Source: Laccaria trichodermophora (taxonomy: Eukaryota; Basidiomycota; Agaricomycetes; Agaricales; Hydnangiaceae). From it: 64,000 nt of DNA. This document shows positions 46,701 through 58,472 of this stretch, piece by piece; positions within the stretch are counted from its first letter, which is position 1; each line of letters opens with the position of its first letter. Made by a program: the position numbers and the translations under genes. The notes beneath the pieces were generated by a model, which saw only the letters and a list, made by a program, of their open reading frames with translations, searched no databases and was not told the origin of the DNA. The stretch is taken from positions 3,162,001 to 3,226,000 of the forward strand of contig JACTVC010000003.1 of assembly GCA_018417955.1 (NCBI GenBank). Direction: 5' to 3'.

Positions 46701-49700
46701 TCTTTTACCCGTTGGGACGGGATTTTCAAAGCGCAGTTTCGGTTTGTCGTTTTTTGGATTGCGGATATGATTGATAGCCTTTTCTTGGCCTGTTATCTGC
46801 TTGCTTAAAAGTGCGAGTGTAGGTTTGACTATCTATATCAGTCGCCTTCGCCTTTTCCCCTTCACTTTACTTCACTGCACTTCAAAGATGGTCTCCACTA
46901 GATCCTCTTCACCCGTCTCTGAACTATCAATGTCTTCACCCCCTTCTACCCGTCCACCTTCTCGAGTTTCATCTACTTCAGACTTACATCCTGATTTTCT
47001 CCCTCCTAGTAAACGCGAATACCTCCTCGCACAAATCAGGCAGAAGGACGCGATAATCGAGTCGTTGCTCAAGCAGGTAAATACATCATTATCTCTTTCT
47101 ATTTTCGACTTGTGTTGCTAATAATATCACACGGCTATTCATAGCTACACAACCCATACCTCGCCACACCGCTCTCCATCGCATCTTACCGTATGGCCAC
47201 CTCCCCGTCGGACCAAAACAACCGAAACGTCCTGGCCTGGCTCGACCGCCTCCAATCGAGCGTCCGAGATGCCGGTTCGAGGGGCGGGCCTGGCGCTTTC
47301 CTCAACCTCCGCAATCAGGGAGACGACGACTCTGACGTCGAGTCTTCTGAGGCGCATAAGAAGTCCTTTGGAGTGCTTCCCTCGCAAGAGGAAGATGACT
47401 CTGGTGGTGATTGTGCTGATGGGGCGTGCGCAGACGTTGAGAAGCTGTTGCCGGACTCGCATGTCCCGCTTGGGTTGATTGCCAATTTGAGTTTGAGTAA
47501 TAGTAAGGCGAAGAAGAAGAACTTTGCGAAGGATGGGTTGCTCAATGAGGAGGATTTGGATGATGATAATGTTGTATGTATCTTCTTTGTCGCCTTTTTC
47601 TATCGTTCTGACGTTTTCGTGCTCTTTCAAAGGGCGTCGCGAATGATACATACTTTATGCCTGGTGAGTAGGCGTGTTGATTATGAGAGCCTATCTGACG
47701 ATCATTTTGTAGGCCCCGCCACTGATCTTGGAATCCGGGCTACCTTGATTGAACAACACAGTCCCCCAGAGATTCTCGTCCACGGTTTAGTTACACCTGA
47801 AGACGTCGAAAAACTGTTCCAAATGTATGTTCCATGTTCCAAATTTGTTTACATGCGTAACACTTACATTTATCATCCACAAAGATTTTTCCAGAAATTG
47901 GATGTAAGACCCTTGTACTTTTCGTACAACGTAGAGGTCTCTGACGTTCACTCATCAGCCTTTCATCTCCTTACTTGACCCTGTACTTCATACCCCTGCG
48001 TCAACATTTGCACGGTGTCCTTTCCTCTTCACCGTTAGTAAGTGTCCCTCTTCTCGTTTGCCTTCTGTATGGATGGCTGATGATACAACAGTCTGCGCTG
48101 TGTCATCAAGGTATTACACCGAAAAGTCAGAGATATACCCAATAGCCATGCACTTCGCCAAGCACTCAGCTGCGAACGCTCTGATCGATGGCTGGAAATC
48201 GGTGGAGCTCTGCCAGGCCTATATCCTCATGAGTATCTACGCCGTCCCAGCTCGGAGATGGGAGGAAGACAGAAGTTGGCTGTATACCGGCCTTGCTATC
48301 AGGTACCCCTACATTCCCAGGGCGCCTTGAAGATGTTTGCTCAATGGAAGTTGCTAGAATCGCCACTGACCTTAACTTGCATCAAATCTCCTCAACAAAG
48401 CCGCAAAATGAGAGGCAGGAACGGGAAATTATGAATAAGACCCGTGTTTGGATGATCTGCTTCAATTTGGATCGATCAACGGCGACTCAGTTTGGGAAGC
48501 CGTCAACGATTAAAGAAGATTTGTGCGTTTTCTTCTTCTATGTTTGTCCCTTTTCGCTAACCTTTTGAATTAGCATTGTCCGAAACGCAAAGGACTGGTA
48601 TAAGAAGTCGCGATACAATCTCCCCGTGAGTTTGCTGCATGCTTTCTTGAAACTTTTGCTGATGAGTGCGCAGTACGACGTCCACCTTTGCGCTTACTCT
48701 ATGCTTCTTCAAATTGTCGCCAAGTTCCATGATGAGATTTTCAGCGACCCTTCCTCGTCAAGTGGTCTCAACAAGGTAACGTCATTCTTGTTGGCCGTTC
48801 AGATCTCTCCTTAACGGTTTGGGTAGACGGTCGACTTCAGAACAGTGACGTTGAAACATGACGAGCACCTCACAGCGTATCACGAGGAGTGGTCAAAACG
48901 ATTTGCTGAGGGCTCTGAACCAAGTGGCAAGTAACATGTTCAACTGTCCTCCACCTCGACCACTGACTCTCATGTCTAGATTTGGGTTGCACTTTCCGAT
49001 GCAAACTTCTTCCCTTGTAAGCCTCAATCTCATTGTCTAACCCATTCCATGAACTCACTCCGTACACAGCCTTGTCGGGTATTCACGGCTTGTGATGTTC
49101 TCTTTTGGGTTTCAACAAGCGTATCAGCGTGGGCTGGGGCAAGGAGACCATGTCTTTTTCAACAAGGTTTGTGCATCTTCGCCTTGGATCGGCCTGCCTG
49201 ACCATCTACCCAGTGTTTGGACGCTGCGAAATCGGTCATTGAGAATATGATCGAGAGTTTAGCTCCTAGTGGCTATATGCGATACGCCCCAGATGGTGAG
49301 TAGCGAAAGAAGGATGTCATGCACAAGTTCTGTATCTAACATCTTCGTAAGGCCACTTCGTTTTTGCATCGTTTGCATCTGCGTTCCTTCTCAAGGCAGG
49401 TTTCTTTGTCAACCTTTTGGTTGATTACAACTGACCCGTCTGAGTAGCTCCTACGACCAGAGTTCGGGAAACTTCTGACGAAAGACCAGGAGAACGAAAT
49501 CTTCGACCTGATAGGGCGGCTCATACAGACTCTCAGCTCACCCAAGATAGCGATTGATGATCGTCACACACCCAAACTCTACGCCCGATTCCTCGCAGGC
49601 CTGCTATCCAGGCACCGAAGGGATGGCGTTACCGTAGGTCGCCTTCACCCACAGCCACTGCCCCCCAACACTGCCGCGACAAACGGGCCAACCCAACCCG

Positions 49701-50176
49701 CCTCAGCTTCTATCACCTTTTCCGTGTCGCAGCCGCAGGGCCAAAGGAACGTTGCTGAACCAAATCCATCCTTCTCTCAGAATAACTTGCGCCAGACGAT
49801 GGATACTCCGATTTACATGCCAGAGGCGACTTTTGGTGCGAGCACGGGGCAGATTCATTTCGGAAATGATTTGGAAATGGCGGCATATTCCAACTCTGGG
49901 TTCTCTGAGGAGGAAACTCTTGCCACGATGCAGGCCATCAGAAATCCTGCCTGGTGGCAGAATATGATGATGCCTGGGTGAGTTCGCATTGACAGCTGCT
50001 CTTTCTGACGTCTTTCGCTGACCATGGTTATCTGTAGGTTTTCATGGCCAGAAGGCTCTCCTTCGCCGCCAGCCAATCACGTTGCCTCTGCTGCCGCTAC
50101 CTATCATCACAATATGAACATGCCAGGCAGCGGAGGCTTTGGCATATTTCGCACTGCCCAGGTTCCCTTGCATTGA
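43757..50176 (+). CDS. Zn2Cys6 fungal transcription factor with Fungal_trans domain
   Basis: Twenty-one exons sum to 3936 nt and 1311 residues: 43757-43838, 43898-45320, 46185-46218, 46522-46622, 47010-47076, 47145-47573, 47633-47663, 47713-47824, 47885-47903, 47959-48037, 48092-48302, 48358-48522, 48574-48625, 48674-48775, 48827-48926, 48980-49016, 49070-49166, 49214-49295, 49352-49395, 49448-49977 and 50038-50176. The N-terminal 470 residues are Gln/His/Ser-rich. The zinc cluster is C506-x2-C509-x6-C516-x8-C525-x2-C528-x6-C535, with CTHCKKLK in the first half. It is followed by the linker NKREYLLAQIRQKDAIIESLLKQLHNPYL and, from about 720, the regulatory domain (CPFLFTVICAVSSRYY, then NKTRVWMICFNLDRSTATQFGKPS). 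It should bind DNA and regulate transcription; targets are unknown. The two introns around the zinc cluster are long (864 and 303 nt) and the next is 387 nt. Two introns start with GC. Confidence 0.93.
48927..48979 (+). other. GC-AG intron in the transcription factor gene
   Basis: The exon ends CCAAGTG and the intron begins GCAAGT, ending in TCTAG. Frame and protein continuity (FAEGSEPS then DLGCTFRCKLLPF) require this junction, and no GT alternative nearby keeps the frame. Confidence 0.75.
49396..49447 (+). other. Second GC-AG intron in the transcription factor gene
   Basis: The exon ends TTCTCAAG and the intron begins GCAGGT, ending GAGTAG. The joined protein reads SAFLLK then LLRPEFGKLLTKDQENEIF, as expected for the family. 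The GT four bases further in would break the frame. Confidence 0.7.
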
Positions 50177-51345
50177 TTGTATTTTCCTTCCTTGGGTTTG
50201 TGTCGCTTGGAAATATTGTTGCTTCGTGATGTACTTTGATTTTATGTTTTCAAATTGCTGTCTAACAGATCGTCTACTCCGTCTCATCGATTCAAGTTCG
50301 TTCCGCACTCTATGTACTCTATATCAAACAGTCATTACTCAATCATGTACATGTCTATCTAGTTCACTGCATCAAAGTCTGTCTAGACAAAAGAAAAGGC
50401 TGAGCCTGCAATGGCAAATACGTTTGAAATATCATGAAAAGGCTTGGAAAGAAAAACTTAAAAGCATCAGACGTCTGGTTCTCCAATACGGTTCTGCTTA
50501 CTAGAGATGGTCTTTTTGTTGACCTCGCCTGAGCTCGACGCTATGTCGCGGAAGACGAAAGAATTAGAGGGTTTGGCATTGAGTTTTCAGATAGGTGACA
50601 ACGGGCAAAGACCCTCAGACTCGGAGACAATGATTCGTGCATTGCAACCAACCCTTGTAAAAATGCGATAAAATGAGATCAATTTTTTGCTGCATTTAAC
50701 CTTTCAATTATTGAACAGCGGCAGATAGACCAACTTTGGCACGACGAGTGAGGTAATATTCAGCTTTTCGCCAAGTAGAAGGCTTAGTGGTAGGTTGCCA
50801 CTGACATGCACCATGCGCTTGACTATCCTTTCTGAGTCGCCGGTGGGGGTTGGGTGGGGGCAAGACAAATGGTTGAACACGTGGAGATGGCAAAGCGGAC
50901 CATGGTAATATTTCAATAGCTCTAAGTACGTCTGTAGACTGAGGTGGACTTTGGGATCAATCAGCGAGTTCGAGAGTTTGATAAAGGGTCGGCGGCCGGC
51001 CACCAAGGTACAAGTACACAAGAAGCTCCAAAAGATAAGCTCATTCCGGTCCTGCAATGGCAGCCGGTCCACGACGCCTCGCCATGGCTTTCATCTTGCT
51101 TTCATCTCCTGCCAGTGGCTCGGTCCCGAATACAGGGGTGCTAGAGGTCTTCCAGTTTGGAAATTTCCACCATGTTACCTGCCTAGCGCGTCACTATCCA
51201 AACATCACGATGTCATGTATATTCCCTGGTGCGCATGCGTCGATGAGATCTGGGAGCGCTTTTTGCAAAAGTCTGAGATGAGGAAAGGTGGGGTTTTTCA
51301 ATAGTTTCTCACGGCAAGGTTTTACCTTCACCTTCATATTCAGCA
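50177..51345. other. Intergenic, no supported gene
   Basis: The frames at 50139-50504, 50704-51072 (minus) and 50951-51304 have no motifs or splice logic. 3' flank of the transcription factor and promoter of the next gene. Confidence 0.4.
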
Positions 51346-52897
51346 ATGACACCACTGCCGCTTCTTCCCAACGAAATATGGTTCTACATTGCCGACTCCC
51401 TTGAAGCTGACAATCGCCTTCTTCGCAAAATTATCGGGATGAACCGTCCATTCTTTGAATTTGCGATGGACAAACTCTATCACAAGTTCAGCATCACCGG
51501 CACCCTCAGCGACCCAACACTGTTAGAAAAAAGTATCAGACGCCTCCTGTAAGTAAGCTTAATGTGAGCACTGGCAGCCATGCATTATTGATCGTCGCAG
51601 GGACCCGTTAATTAATTGTCGGGTGACGGCGTTGACAATTTGTCCACATCGGCTGTATGAAGCACTACTCTATCGAGGGATCTTTTTCGTCCCTCACCTA
51701 TTAGTTAAAACGGGATTCTGGGGGTGGATCAAGGAATGTTTCATCCCAAGTTTTCCCTCGCCCGAGGAACAGACAAAACGGCTCTTTGATGCACTTTCAT
51801 GCCTCAAACGCCTCGAAATGCTCTCCATTGAGGATGAATCCACTCGTTTTGACACCCACAATGGAAGACTAGATCCATTCCGTTCCTCCCTTTTCTCATT
51901 CTTATGGAGGACCTTTGGAAACACTCTGTTGACTTTAGAAGTCAAAGTTTGGGACTTCAAAACAGCTGAAACATTGCTAGAATCTGCCGTCATCTTTTCC
52001 AGGCTCACACGTTTGTTAATTTCTATCCATGGCTATGATTTTATCTCCCCAATTGCTCCTTTTTTCCCTCTGTGCCCGATGGTTGAAATCTTGCGCATCA
52101 ATGTTGTTTTTAAGCCAGGCCAACTCCAGCTCCCGGATACAGACTATGGTTTCAACTGGAAATGTTTGGGTTACTTACTCCAAAATAATCCAAAGATTCA
52201 AGAACTTCATATTTGCCTGCATGGCTGGCATGATCCTCCATTGCCAAGCCTTCTCAATGACTCCGTTTCATCAGAAAAAGATATTGGCAGGAATCTCCCT
52301 GTTCTTCCCGTTCTCCGTACTTTGTCACTCGACTTTGGCACTGCTAAAATCAAGGATGATGTGATCAAGTACTTTGGGGCTCTGACCCCAAATACCTTGG
52401 CCATGCTGTCCATTCGGAGTCAATTCCTCTCATATCAGGATGTCAAGCTGATCCTGAAAGTCTTTAATCAATGTGATATGTTAGTTGATCTCAGGCTGGG
52501 GATTGGCTGCATTACTTCACAACTTATTGATTTGATTGCGGAATGTTGCCCATTCCTTGAGAAGCTAGGACTCCAGCTTGATGGACACTACCTTGGAAAG
52601 AACCAGGTAAGCTGTTCACTTCGATCCTCATCCCAACTAAACAATAATTTGCAGATCACATTATTTGAACAAGAGATGTCTGAACGCAAAAATTACTTGC
52701 ATCTTGGCCATGTTTACAAGCATTGGCAGTTGCACGAACTCACATTGTACCCTGAATTGGGAGGCTTTGCCTATCATCACAAGGCCTGGAGTATTATGCG
52801 TGCTATCGCAAATGCCGTTCCATCTATTAGAACCGTGGCTGGCAGGGATCGATCCACTGCATTAGTAGAAACCCCAATGCCACATTTTAGATATTAA
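51346..52897 (+). CDS. F-box/LRR-like protein of a second subfamily
   Basis: Three exons, 51346-51548, 51601-52606 and 52655-52897, sum to 1452 nt and 483 residues. It opens MTPLPLLPNEIWFYIADSLEADNRLLRKIIGMNRPFFEFAMDKLYHKF, an F-box-like start (LPNEIW...) typical of many Agaricomycete proteins. Leucine-rich segments follow, such as LPVLPVLRTLSLDFGTAKIKDDVIKYFGAL and MLVDLRLGIGCITSQLIDLIAECCPFLEKLGL. The second intron, 52607-52654, is 48 nt, in frame and stop-free. The sequence is not closely related to the four coiled-coil F-box genes. An SCF adaptor role is inferred and weaker here because the F-box is degenerate. Confidence 0.75.
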
Positions 52898-52989
52898 TTA
52901 TCCCACCTACTGCTACTGTGACCAACTACTCTAAGGTAGTCATGATAAAACGTGTTAGATAGTCATAATTTGTTGTCCTTGTGTCGTCC

Positions 52990-53945
52990 ATTACCAAAGG
53001 TTCTTCCTTAGTTCCTCGGTCGAGCAAGTCAGGTTGGCGGCATTCTTCAGATGGGTCGGAGATAATGGGCCATGATGGGCATTGGAATACGACATCAGCC
53101 CTTTGGGACTCTCCTTCCCACCGCGACGCATGAGCCTATAGAGTAGTAACACAATCGTCAATCGAGTATCCTCCAATTCAACCAATCAATCGCATAAAAA
53201 AAACCGCCTTCCAAGTAGTTCTACACAAAAAGAAAGATTTAGTATGAAAATCAAATAGCACAAAGCACATTCCGTTGAAGGTGGACTCCTTGGCGGCTCT
53301 CCAGCCACATACTGGTTCTCCTTCCCTCGGCTGGGCCTCAATGGAACGGCGAGTCTTGCGAATTGTACGAGCGTTGATAGCCTCGAGCTGATCTGTACGC
53401 GGGTTTGCGGGTGCTGGCGACCTCGGAGTCTGTGTGGGTGCTGACGGCTTCCCAGTGGTGGTGGTCGTCGTCCCAGGCTGGATGAGGCCGAAGGTGGTTC
53501 GGTGGGTGTTGCCTGACCAGGCAAACCTTGATGCTGGGTAGTTATGGTTGTTTGGGGTGTAATTGTGATTCTGGGGTGGAGGCTGTGATGTGGGGTATGT
53601 TCGATGTTGGCGAAGCTCGTCGGGTGTGTCAACTTCTATCGTTGTGTTTGGGGCCTCGCCAGACTCGGAAACGACTTGTCCGTCGTTCTCTGACTGAAGA
53701 GAGAGACCTCACCAGATTTGGAAGAAGACGAAGACGAAAGACCTAACGCTTGTGAAGCAGATGAACCCTCGGCTCCTCAAGAAGACGACGGGAAGCAGGC
53801 TGACACTGAGAACGGTTTATTCCTATCTGGGACAGCAGTGATGACGAGTTTACTCAAATAATCTGTTGGCTTTTATTGCGTTCGTGTTCCCGTGTTCTAA
53901 AGCCAAGGAGCCCGTTAAATCGCGCGAGACGCGGATCCTGAAGTG
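52990..53945 (-). pseudogene. Truncated, internally deleted copy of the 865-residue gene
   Basis: Reading from 53945 down, the sequence repeats the start of the last exon of the gene at 55710-58472 (around RVSRDSKASS and GNTMKAN), with small indels. It then jumps to GNTHRTTFGL, and then to the C-terminal block ARLAVPLRPSRGKENQYVAGEPPRS, omitting well over 500 bp found in the full gene. Its 3' flank, 52990-53250, also matches the flank of the full gene at about 55480-55710. Frame breaks are numerous, so it is not functional as a protein gene. Confidence 0.8.
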
Positions 53946-54139
53946 GTGCATTGCTGCGTGTTGGGATTCGTCGAGGATGGAGAAGAGGACGTCAGAGTGA
54001 TAGCACGCGTGCTGCGGCGGCAGTTGGCAGAGAGTGCCGACCCGGGACGCGCTCGGGGTTTGTTTACTACTGTTGAACAACAACTTCCCAAAACCGGCAA
54101 ATTGCGAACTATTAGTATTATTTATGGCCTCGATCAATC

Positions 54140-54147
54140 TATAAATA
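54140..54147 (+). promoter_or_regulatory. Possible TATA box
   Basis: TATAAATA lies 49 bp before the ATG at 54196 of the small unknown gene, a sensible distance for a fungal core promoter. Position-based inference only. Confidence 0.4.
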
Positions 54148-54195
54148 CAAGGTCAAGTCGATGCATCGCTACTTCTCGTTTTACCCCGATATACC

Positions 54196-55395
54196 ATGTC
54201 GTCTACGCCCTCACCTTCTCTCGGTGACGCCCTCACGGTTGCAAACATTTGCTATATAATCCCACTCGATCTGGCTGGGCTTCGCTCTTTGTGGGTTCAA
54301 AAATGTCGAGTACTATGACAAGGGGGTGCCGGCATTGAAAAAAAAGACCCGGGGTCGATTTTTTTTTAAAGGCGACCTTGAGGTGGACTAACTAACTAAC
54401 GTAATCAGGAACGTGTCTATATATAGTAATATGACATCATTTGTGAGCGCTCTCCCCGCGTCTTGCACGAGTCGTGCAGGCACAATTCCGGGGTGCTTGC
54501 ACATGTTCCACACTTTTAGATGGAACTAGGCATATAACGTGAGTTGGAAAATCACTCAGTTCTCATAATACAATGTACTTACCCAGTGTTTCTCGCACAC
54601 CTTGTTCGCATATGAGAATTTGATGAGGATACACGGTTACCACAATCTGGACAGATTGCGAAGCCCTCCGCATCAAGAACAGCTGGCTCCATCTCAATGG
54701 TGTGATACATACTGTAGATTTTAGGATATTGTTGGTCAACAGTAATTCAAGTAATGTCAAAAAAATGCCCAAATATAGCAGGAATTAATGAATGTCTTAT
54801 ATCACGGTGCTTGATGGCCTCTATTGGAGCTGTATTCCTCCCGGCACATTCTGTAGTTACTATATTATGCTGCAAAGTACTCAACTTAATGATCGAAGGC
54901 CCTCTGCCCAAGGTGTCCTTTTTTTTTTTTCACAGCCTGTGGCTGGACTAACTAACCGGGTCCCGGTACGGGATTCCCGGGCCGGCACCCCCTTGTACTA
55001 TGATAAAGCACTGATTCAATTTCTTCACCAGCACCGCTCGATTTCTAGTTTTCGAGAACCTACTCTCCAAAACCCCATCGCGAATTTTTACAGCGCGAAT
55101 GACAGAAGAATCACCCGAATTGGATACAGTACCATCATTCTCATGCCCCCTGTCATCCGACCTACAGTCTGGTGCAAAGGTACGCCGTAAACGCGCATAT
55201 ATTCAAAAATATTTTAATTGATGGACGTTATAGGGCCTCTTCAACCTCACCGACGGCCTTGTCAGTATTCCATCCGACTACGATTGGGTGTTCTTCCAGG
55301 GTGAAGACATCAGGCGTGCCTGCAAATTTTCGGTCTTGCTTTCCCCCACTGGTAGTAACAAGGTAGTAACGATGCTGAGCTCATCGTCGACATAA
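54196..55395 (+). pseudogene. Small unknown gene interrupted by a MITE
   Basis: An ATG at 54196 opens MSSTPSPSLGDALT. A GT-AG intron ending in GTCGAG would join this to YYDKALIQFLHQHRSISSFREP, which continues to TVWCKG near 55180. A further exon from about 55234 reads LFNLTDGLVSIPSDYDWVFFQGEDIRRACKFSVLLSPTGSNK and stops at about 55395; the last junction is not resolved. A 677-bp element (54319-54995) sits exactly at the start of the second exon, with TACTATGA duplicated on both sides. I do not recognise the product. If the element can be spliced out the gene might still work; otherwise it is inactivated. Confidence 0.45.
54311..55003. mobile_element. hAT-type MITE with 8-bp target duplication
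   Basis: The element is 54319-54995 (677 bp). The ends are the exact 15-bp inverted repeat CAAGGGGGTGCCGGC (54319-54333) and its complement (54981-54995). The 8-bp direct repeat TACTATGA flanks it at 54311-54318 and 54996-55003. Further inside, both arms carry ACCCGG and GGACTAACTAAC-type motifs in opposite orientation, each next to an A- or T-run. No ORF of note. The ends and the perfect duplication make this a clear transposon copy; the hAT assignment follows from the duplication length. Confidence 0.9.
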
Positions 55396-55709
55396 AAATA
55401 TACAGTGAGTTTTTCAATTGATGAGTGCCAATCTAATGTACAGATTACTATACAGAAAGCTCGGTACTAGTCGGTCAGGTTGGGGGCGTTCTTCAGATGG
55501 CTCGGAGATTCTTGGGCATGGGGGGAGGTGTTGAGGCAATATGACATCACCGTAGTACCCAGCCATTCAGGGCTCTTCTCTCTATTACTACTGCAACACG
55601 ACACATGAACCCATAGAGTAGTAACCAAATTGTCAATCGAGTATCCTCCAATTCAACCAATCGATCGCATAAAAAAGTTCTACACAAAAAGAAAGATCTA
55701 GTATGAAAA

Positions 55710-58472
55710 TCAAATAGCACAAAGCACATTCCGAAGCTGCGAAGGAGGCCTCCGTACACTCCTCGGCGGCTCTCCAGCCACGTACCGGTTCTCTTTTCCA
55801 CGGGTGGGCCTCAATGGAACGGCGAGTCTTGCGGGCGTAGACTGCCTCGAGTTAATCTGCACAGATGTTGGCGGCCTTGTGGGTGCTGGCGGCCTGAAAG
55901 CTGACAGTTTCTCAGTGGCGGTGGTCGTCGTCGTTCCAGGTTGCGCAGGTGTCGACGTCTTTCCAATCGTACCCCCTGTCGTGGTCTTTCCAGCCACATG
56001 CCCCGTCGAAACCTGTTCCTCCTTCTCGACGGGACCGTCCTTCGCAAGGAGCCCCTCCTGCTGCTCAACTTGACCCTCCTTCCTAAGCTGATCCTCCTCA
56101 ACCTGGCCCTCGCTCTCAACCTGACCTCCCTTCCCAATCTGACCCTCATTCTGGCTCTCGCTCACAGCCTCCTTTATTTTCTCCAATAACTCCGGCCCAG
56201 TCACAGCCGAATTTACATTGGCATTTGGGCTAGTAGTTGCGTTTGCGTTGGTGTTTGCGAGGGGGAGGAGGTTTCCGGTAGGGCTCGCAACCGCATTTGA
56301 GTTCGTGCTCCCATTCGCGTTGGCGTTCCCATTGACATTTGCCTGAGAGTTCCTATTCGCATCCACGTTCCCATTCCCACCCCCACCCCCATTCGCACTC
56401 CCCCTAACACCCACCCCCGCACCCCTCCCCAAATCCAAACTCGTCGTCTGGACAAGCACGATCCCCGTATCCGCACCCAAACTCTTCTTTCCCCCAACAC
56501 CAACAACACTCCCAGCATTCGACCTAAACCCCACATCACCCCCATCCCCACTCCCACCTACAAACATGGCTAGTCTAGGCGGAGTGGGGGGGACGTTCGT
56601 GCGCGTTATGAGGCCGAAGGTGGTGCGGTGGGTGTTCCCTGCCCAGGCGAACTTTGACGGTGCTGCTGCTGCTTGGTTGTAATTCTGATTCTGGAGTGGA
56701 GTGGGAGTGGGGTCGAGGGAAAGGACACTGAGGGGAAGGGAATACGGTAAAGGTAAAACGGAAGGGGAAGGAGAAGGGGTGGTGAGATTAAGGGAAGCAA
56801 CACGTTCCAAGATGGGTGGAGCATCTGGATGATCGCCTACGATTGACGCTGCTATTTCTGCGAGTGCTGTGATGTGCGGTATGTCGGATGTTGGGCGGAG
56901 CTCTGAGTCTTCTTCTTCTTCTGTTGTGTTTTCGTCTGAATCGGAAATGACTTGTTCGACCTTTTCTGTCTGATCCTGAAGAGAGACTTCGCCGGGTTTG
57001 GAAGAAGAAAGAGAAGACGAAGGCGAAAGACCCGATGCGAGGTTGAGGTGTGGCTGCGCTTGTTGTATAGGGAGTGTCATCGACCTACGATGCTTCGAGG
57101 GCGCAGGAACGGGTAAAGCAGCGTCTTTCCCAGACTCGGAATCAGCTTGCTTCCCTTCGTCGTCGTCTTCTTCGGCGCGTTGTCCATCCAATTCACAAGT
57201 GGACAGTACAGCACCCCCCTCCAAGTCCTCCTCCGAAATCACAGCAAGCGCCAAAGGAGGAGGAGGACCGACAACCACGTCCTCCACACCGCTATGGCTA
57301 TGCACAGACCCTACAACCGAAATCGGCCGATGGGGTAACGGTTTATTCCTATCCACTGAATCGGGGGTTGCACTAGTGACGAGTTTACTCAGATAATCAA
57401 GCGCAGTGAGTCTTCTCCATTCCTTGTTCGCTTTCATCGTGTTCCCGCGTGTTAAGGAGGAAGCCTTTGAATCGCGCGAAACGCGAGGAAGCAACGAGTC
57501 CATCTTTTCCGTGTATGTACTGTTGGTGTAGGAAGATAAGGAGAGGGACAGACGCCCGACTTTGGCTAGTGCTTCTAGGATGTCGATGGCTGTTATCCTG
57601 CGGACTTCTTTGTGCGTGGGTGTTGTTGAGGGGTGAGGGTGGTAAGGGAGTGTTGGGGCTGTGGAGAGGTCGAGAGAGGGGAGTTTGACAATGGATGTGT
57701 CTTCGAGCTGGGAGGGGAGTGTCAGTGATGGGAAGGAATGGGGGATGGCAGGGAAAGGAGGACGTACGTCGAGTTCTTGATCAGAGTCTGTGGTTGTGTT
57801 TGCTGGGTCTTCCGGCTGTTGCTGCTGCTGGTCCTGGTGCTGGTTCTGAGACGGGTCCGAGGCGGTCTTGTTGAAATATCCGGCCGTCAGCCTCCATTTA
57901 GATTTCGAGTGTGAGTCCGTTGGGATTCCCCCTTCCTAAATAAGGTCAAAGATATAACGAAACTAAGAGAAGAAAAGGAAAGGAGACACACCTCGTCCGC
58001 AGCCTTCTCCAAGACGCCCATGTTCTGTAACATACGCACAGCATAGCGCTTGGCGTTCCCGTAGTACTTTACTGTCAGCCGCTCGAATCCGTCCAGCTTA
58101 TCGTCGATGTCATCCCACCGGCGTGGAATGGCCGATTTCAGGCGGTCCTTTAAGCGCTGGGCCTAATTAACATTTAAGTAGAAAAACAAAGAAAGAGCGA
58201 GCGAGACGCACGCTATGATTACCAACTCCAGCGCCAGCAGAGGTAGACGACGTGGACACCTCCCCCTCAGAAACAGCCACAGCAGCTGCAGATTTAAGAT
58301 CAGCCTTGTCAAGACGTCGAGCAGTTTTGACGAGTTTAAAGAGGGACCGAAAGATCAAAGCCATAGCTGCGAATATGATAAGTGCGATAAGGATGTATCC
58401 GACTATAGTTTGGTCTGAGGCGTGTGGGTACGCGGACGCGCTAGCCGCCGAGGAAGAGTCGACGCCAGGCAT
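55710..58472 (-). CDS. Membrane-anchored low-complexity protein, unknown function
   Basis: Four exons, 58212-58472, 57992-58162, 57768-57935 and 55710-57707, sum to 2598 nt and 865 residues. A transmembrane segment at about residues 22-46 (TIVGYILIALIIFAAMALIFRSLF) is followed by a conserved-looking stretch, AQRLKDRLKSAIPRRWDDIDDKLDGFERLTVKYYGNAKRYAVRMLQNMG. The helical pieces EVRRITAIDILEALAKVGRLS and EWRRLTALDYLSKLV come next. The remainder is low complexity: a Gly/Asn/Ala zone with alternating N-A, a repetitive Glu/Gln/Gly/Val zone (units like EGQVE, about residues 715-770), and a basic end (VPLRPTRGKENRYVAGEPPRS). I do not recognise the family. Its 5' end is 230 bp from SLD5 on the other strand, so they share an intergenic promoter region. 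Confidence 0.75.

Noticed and set aside
55804..57396. Several plus-strand frames opposite the 865-residue gene
   Set aside because: Shadows of low-complexity coding sequence; no independent motifs.
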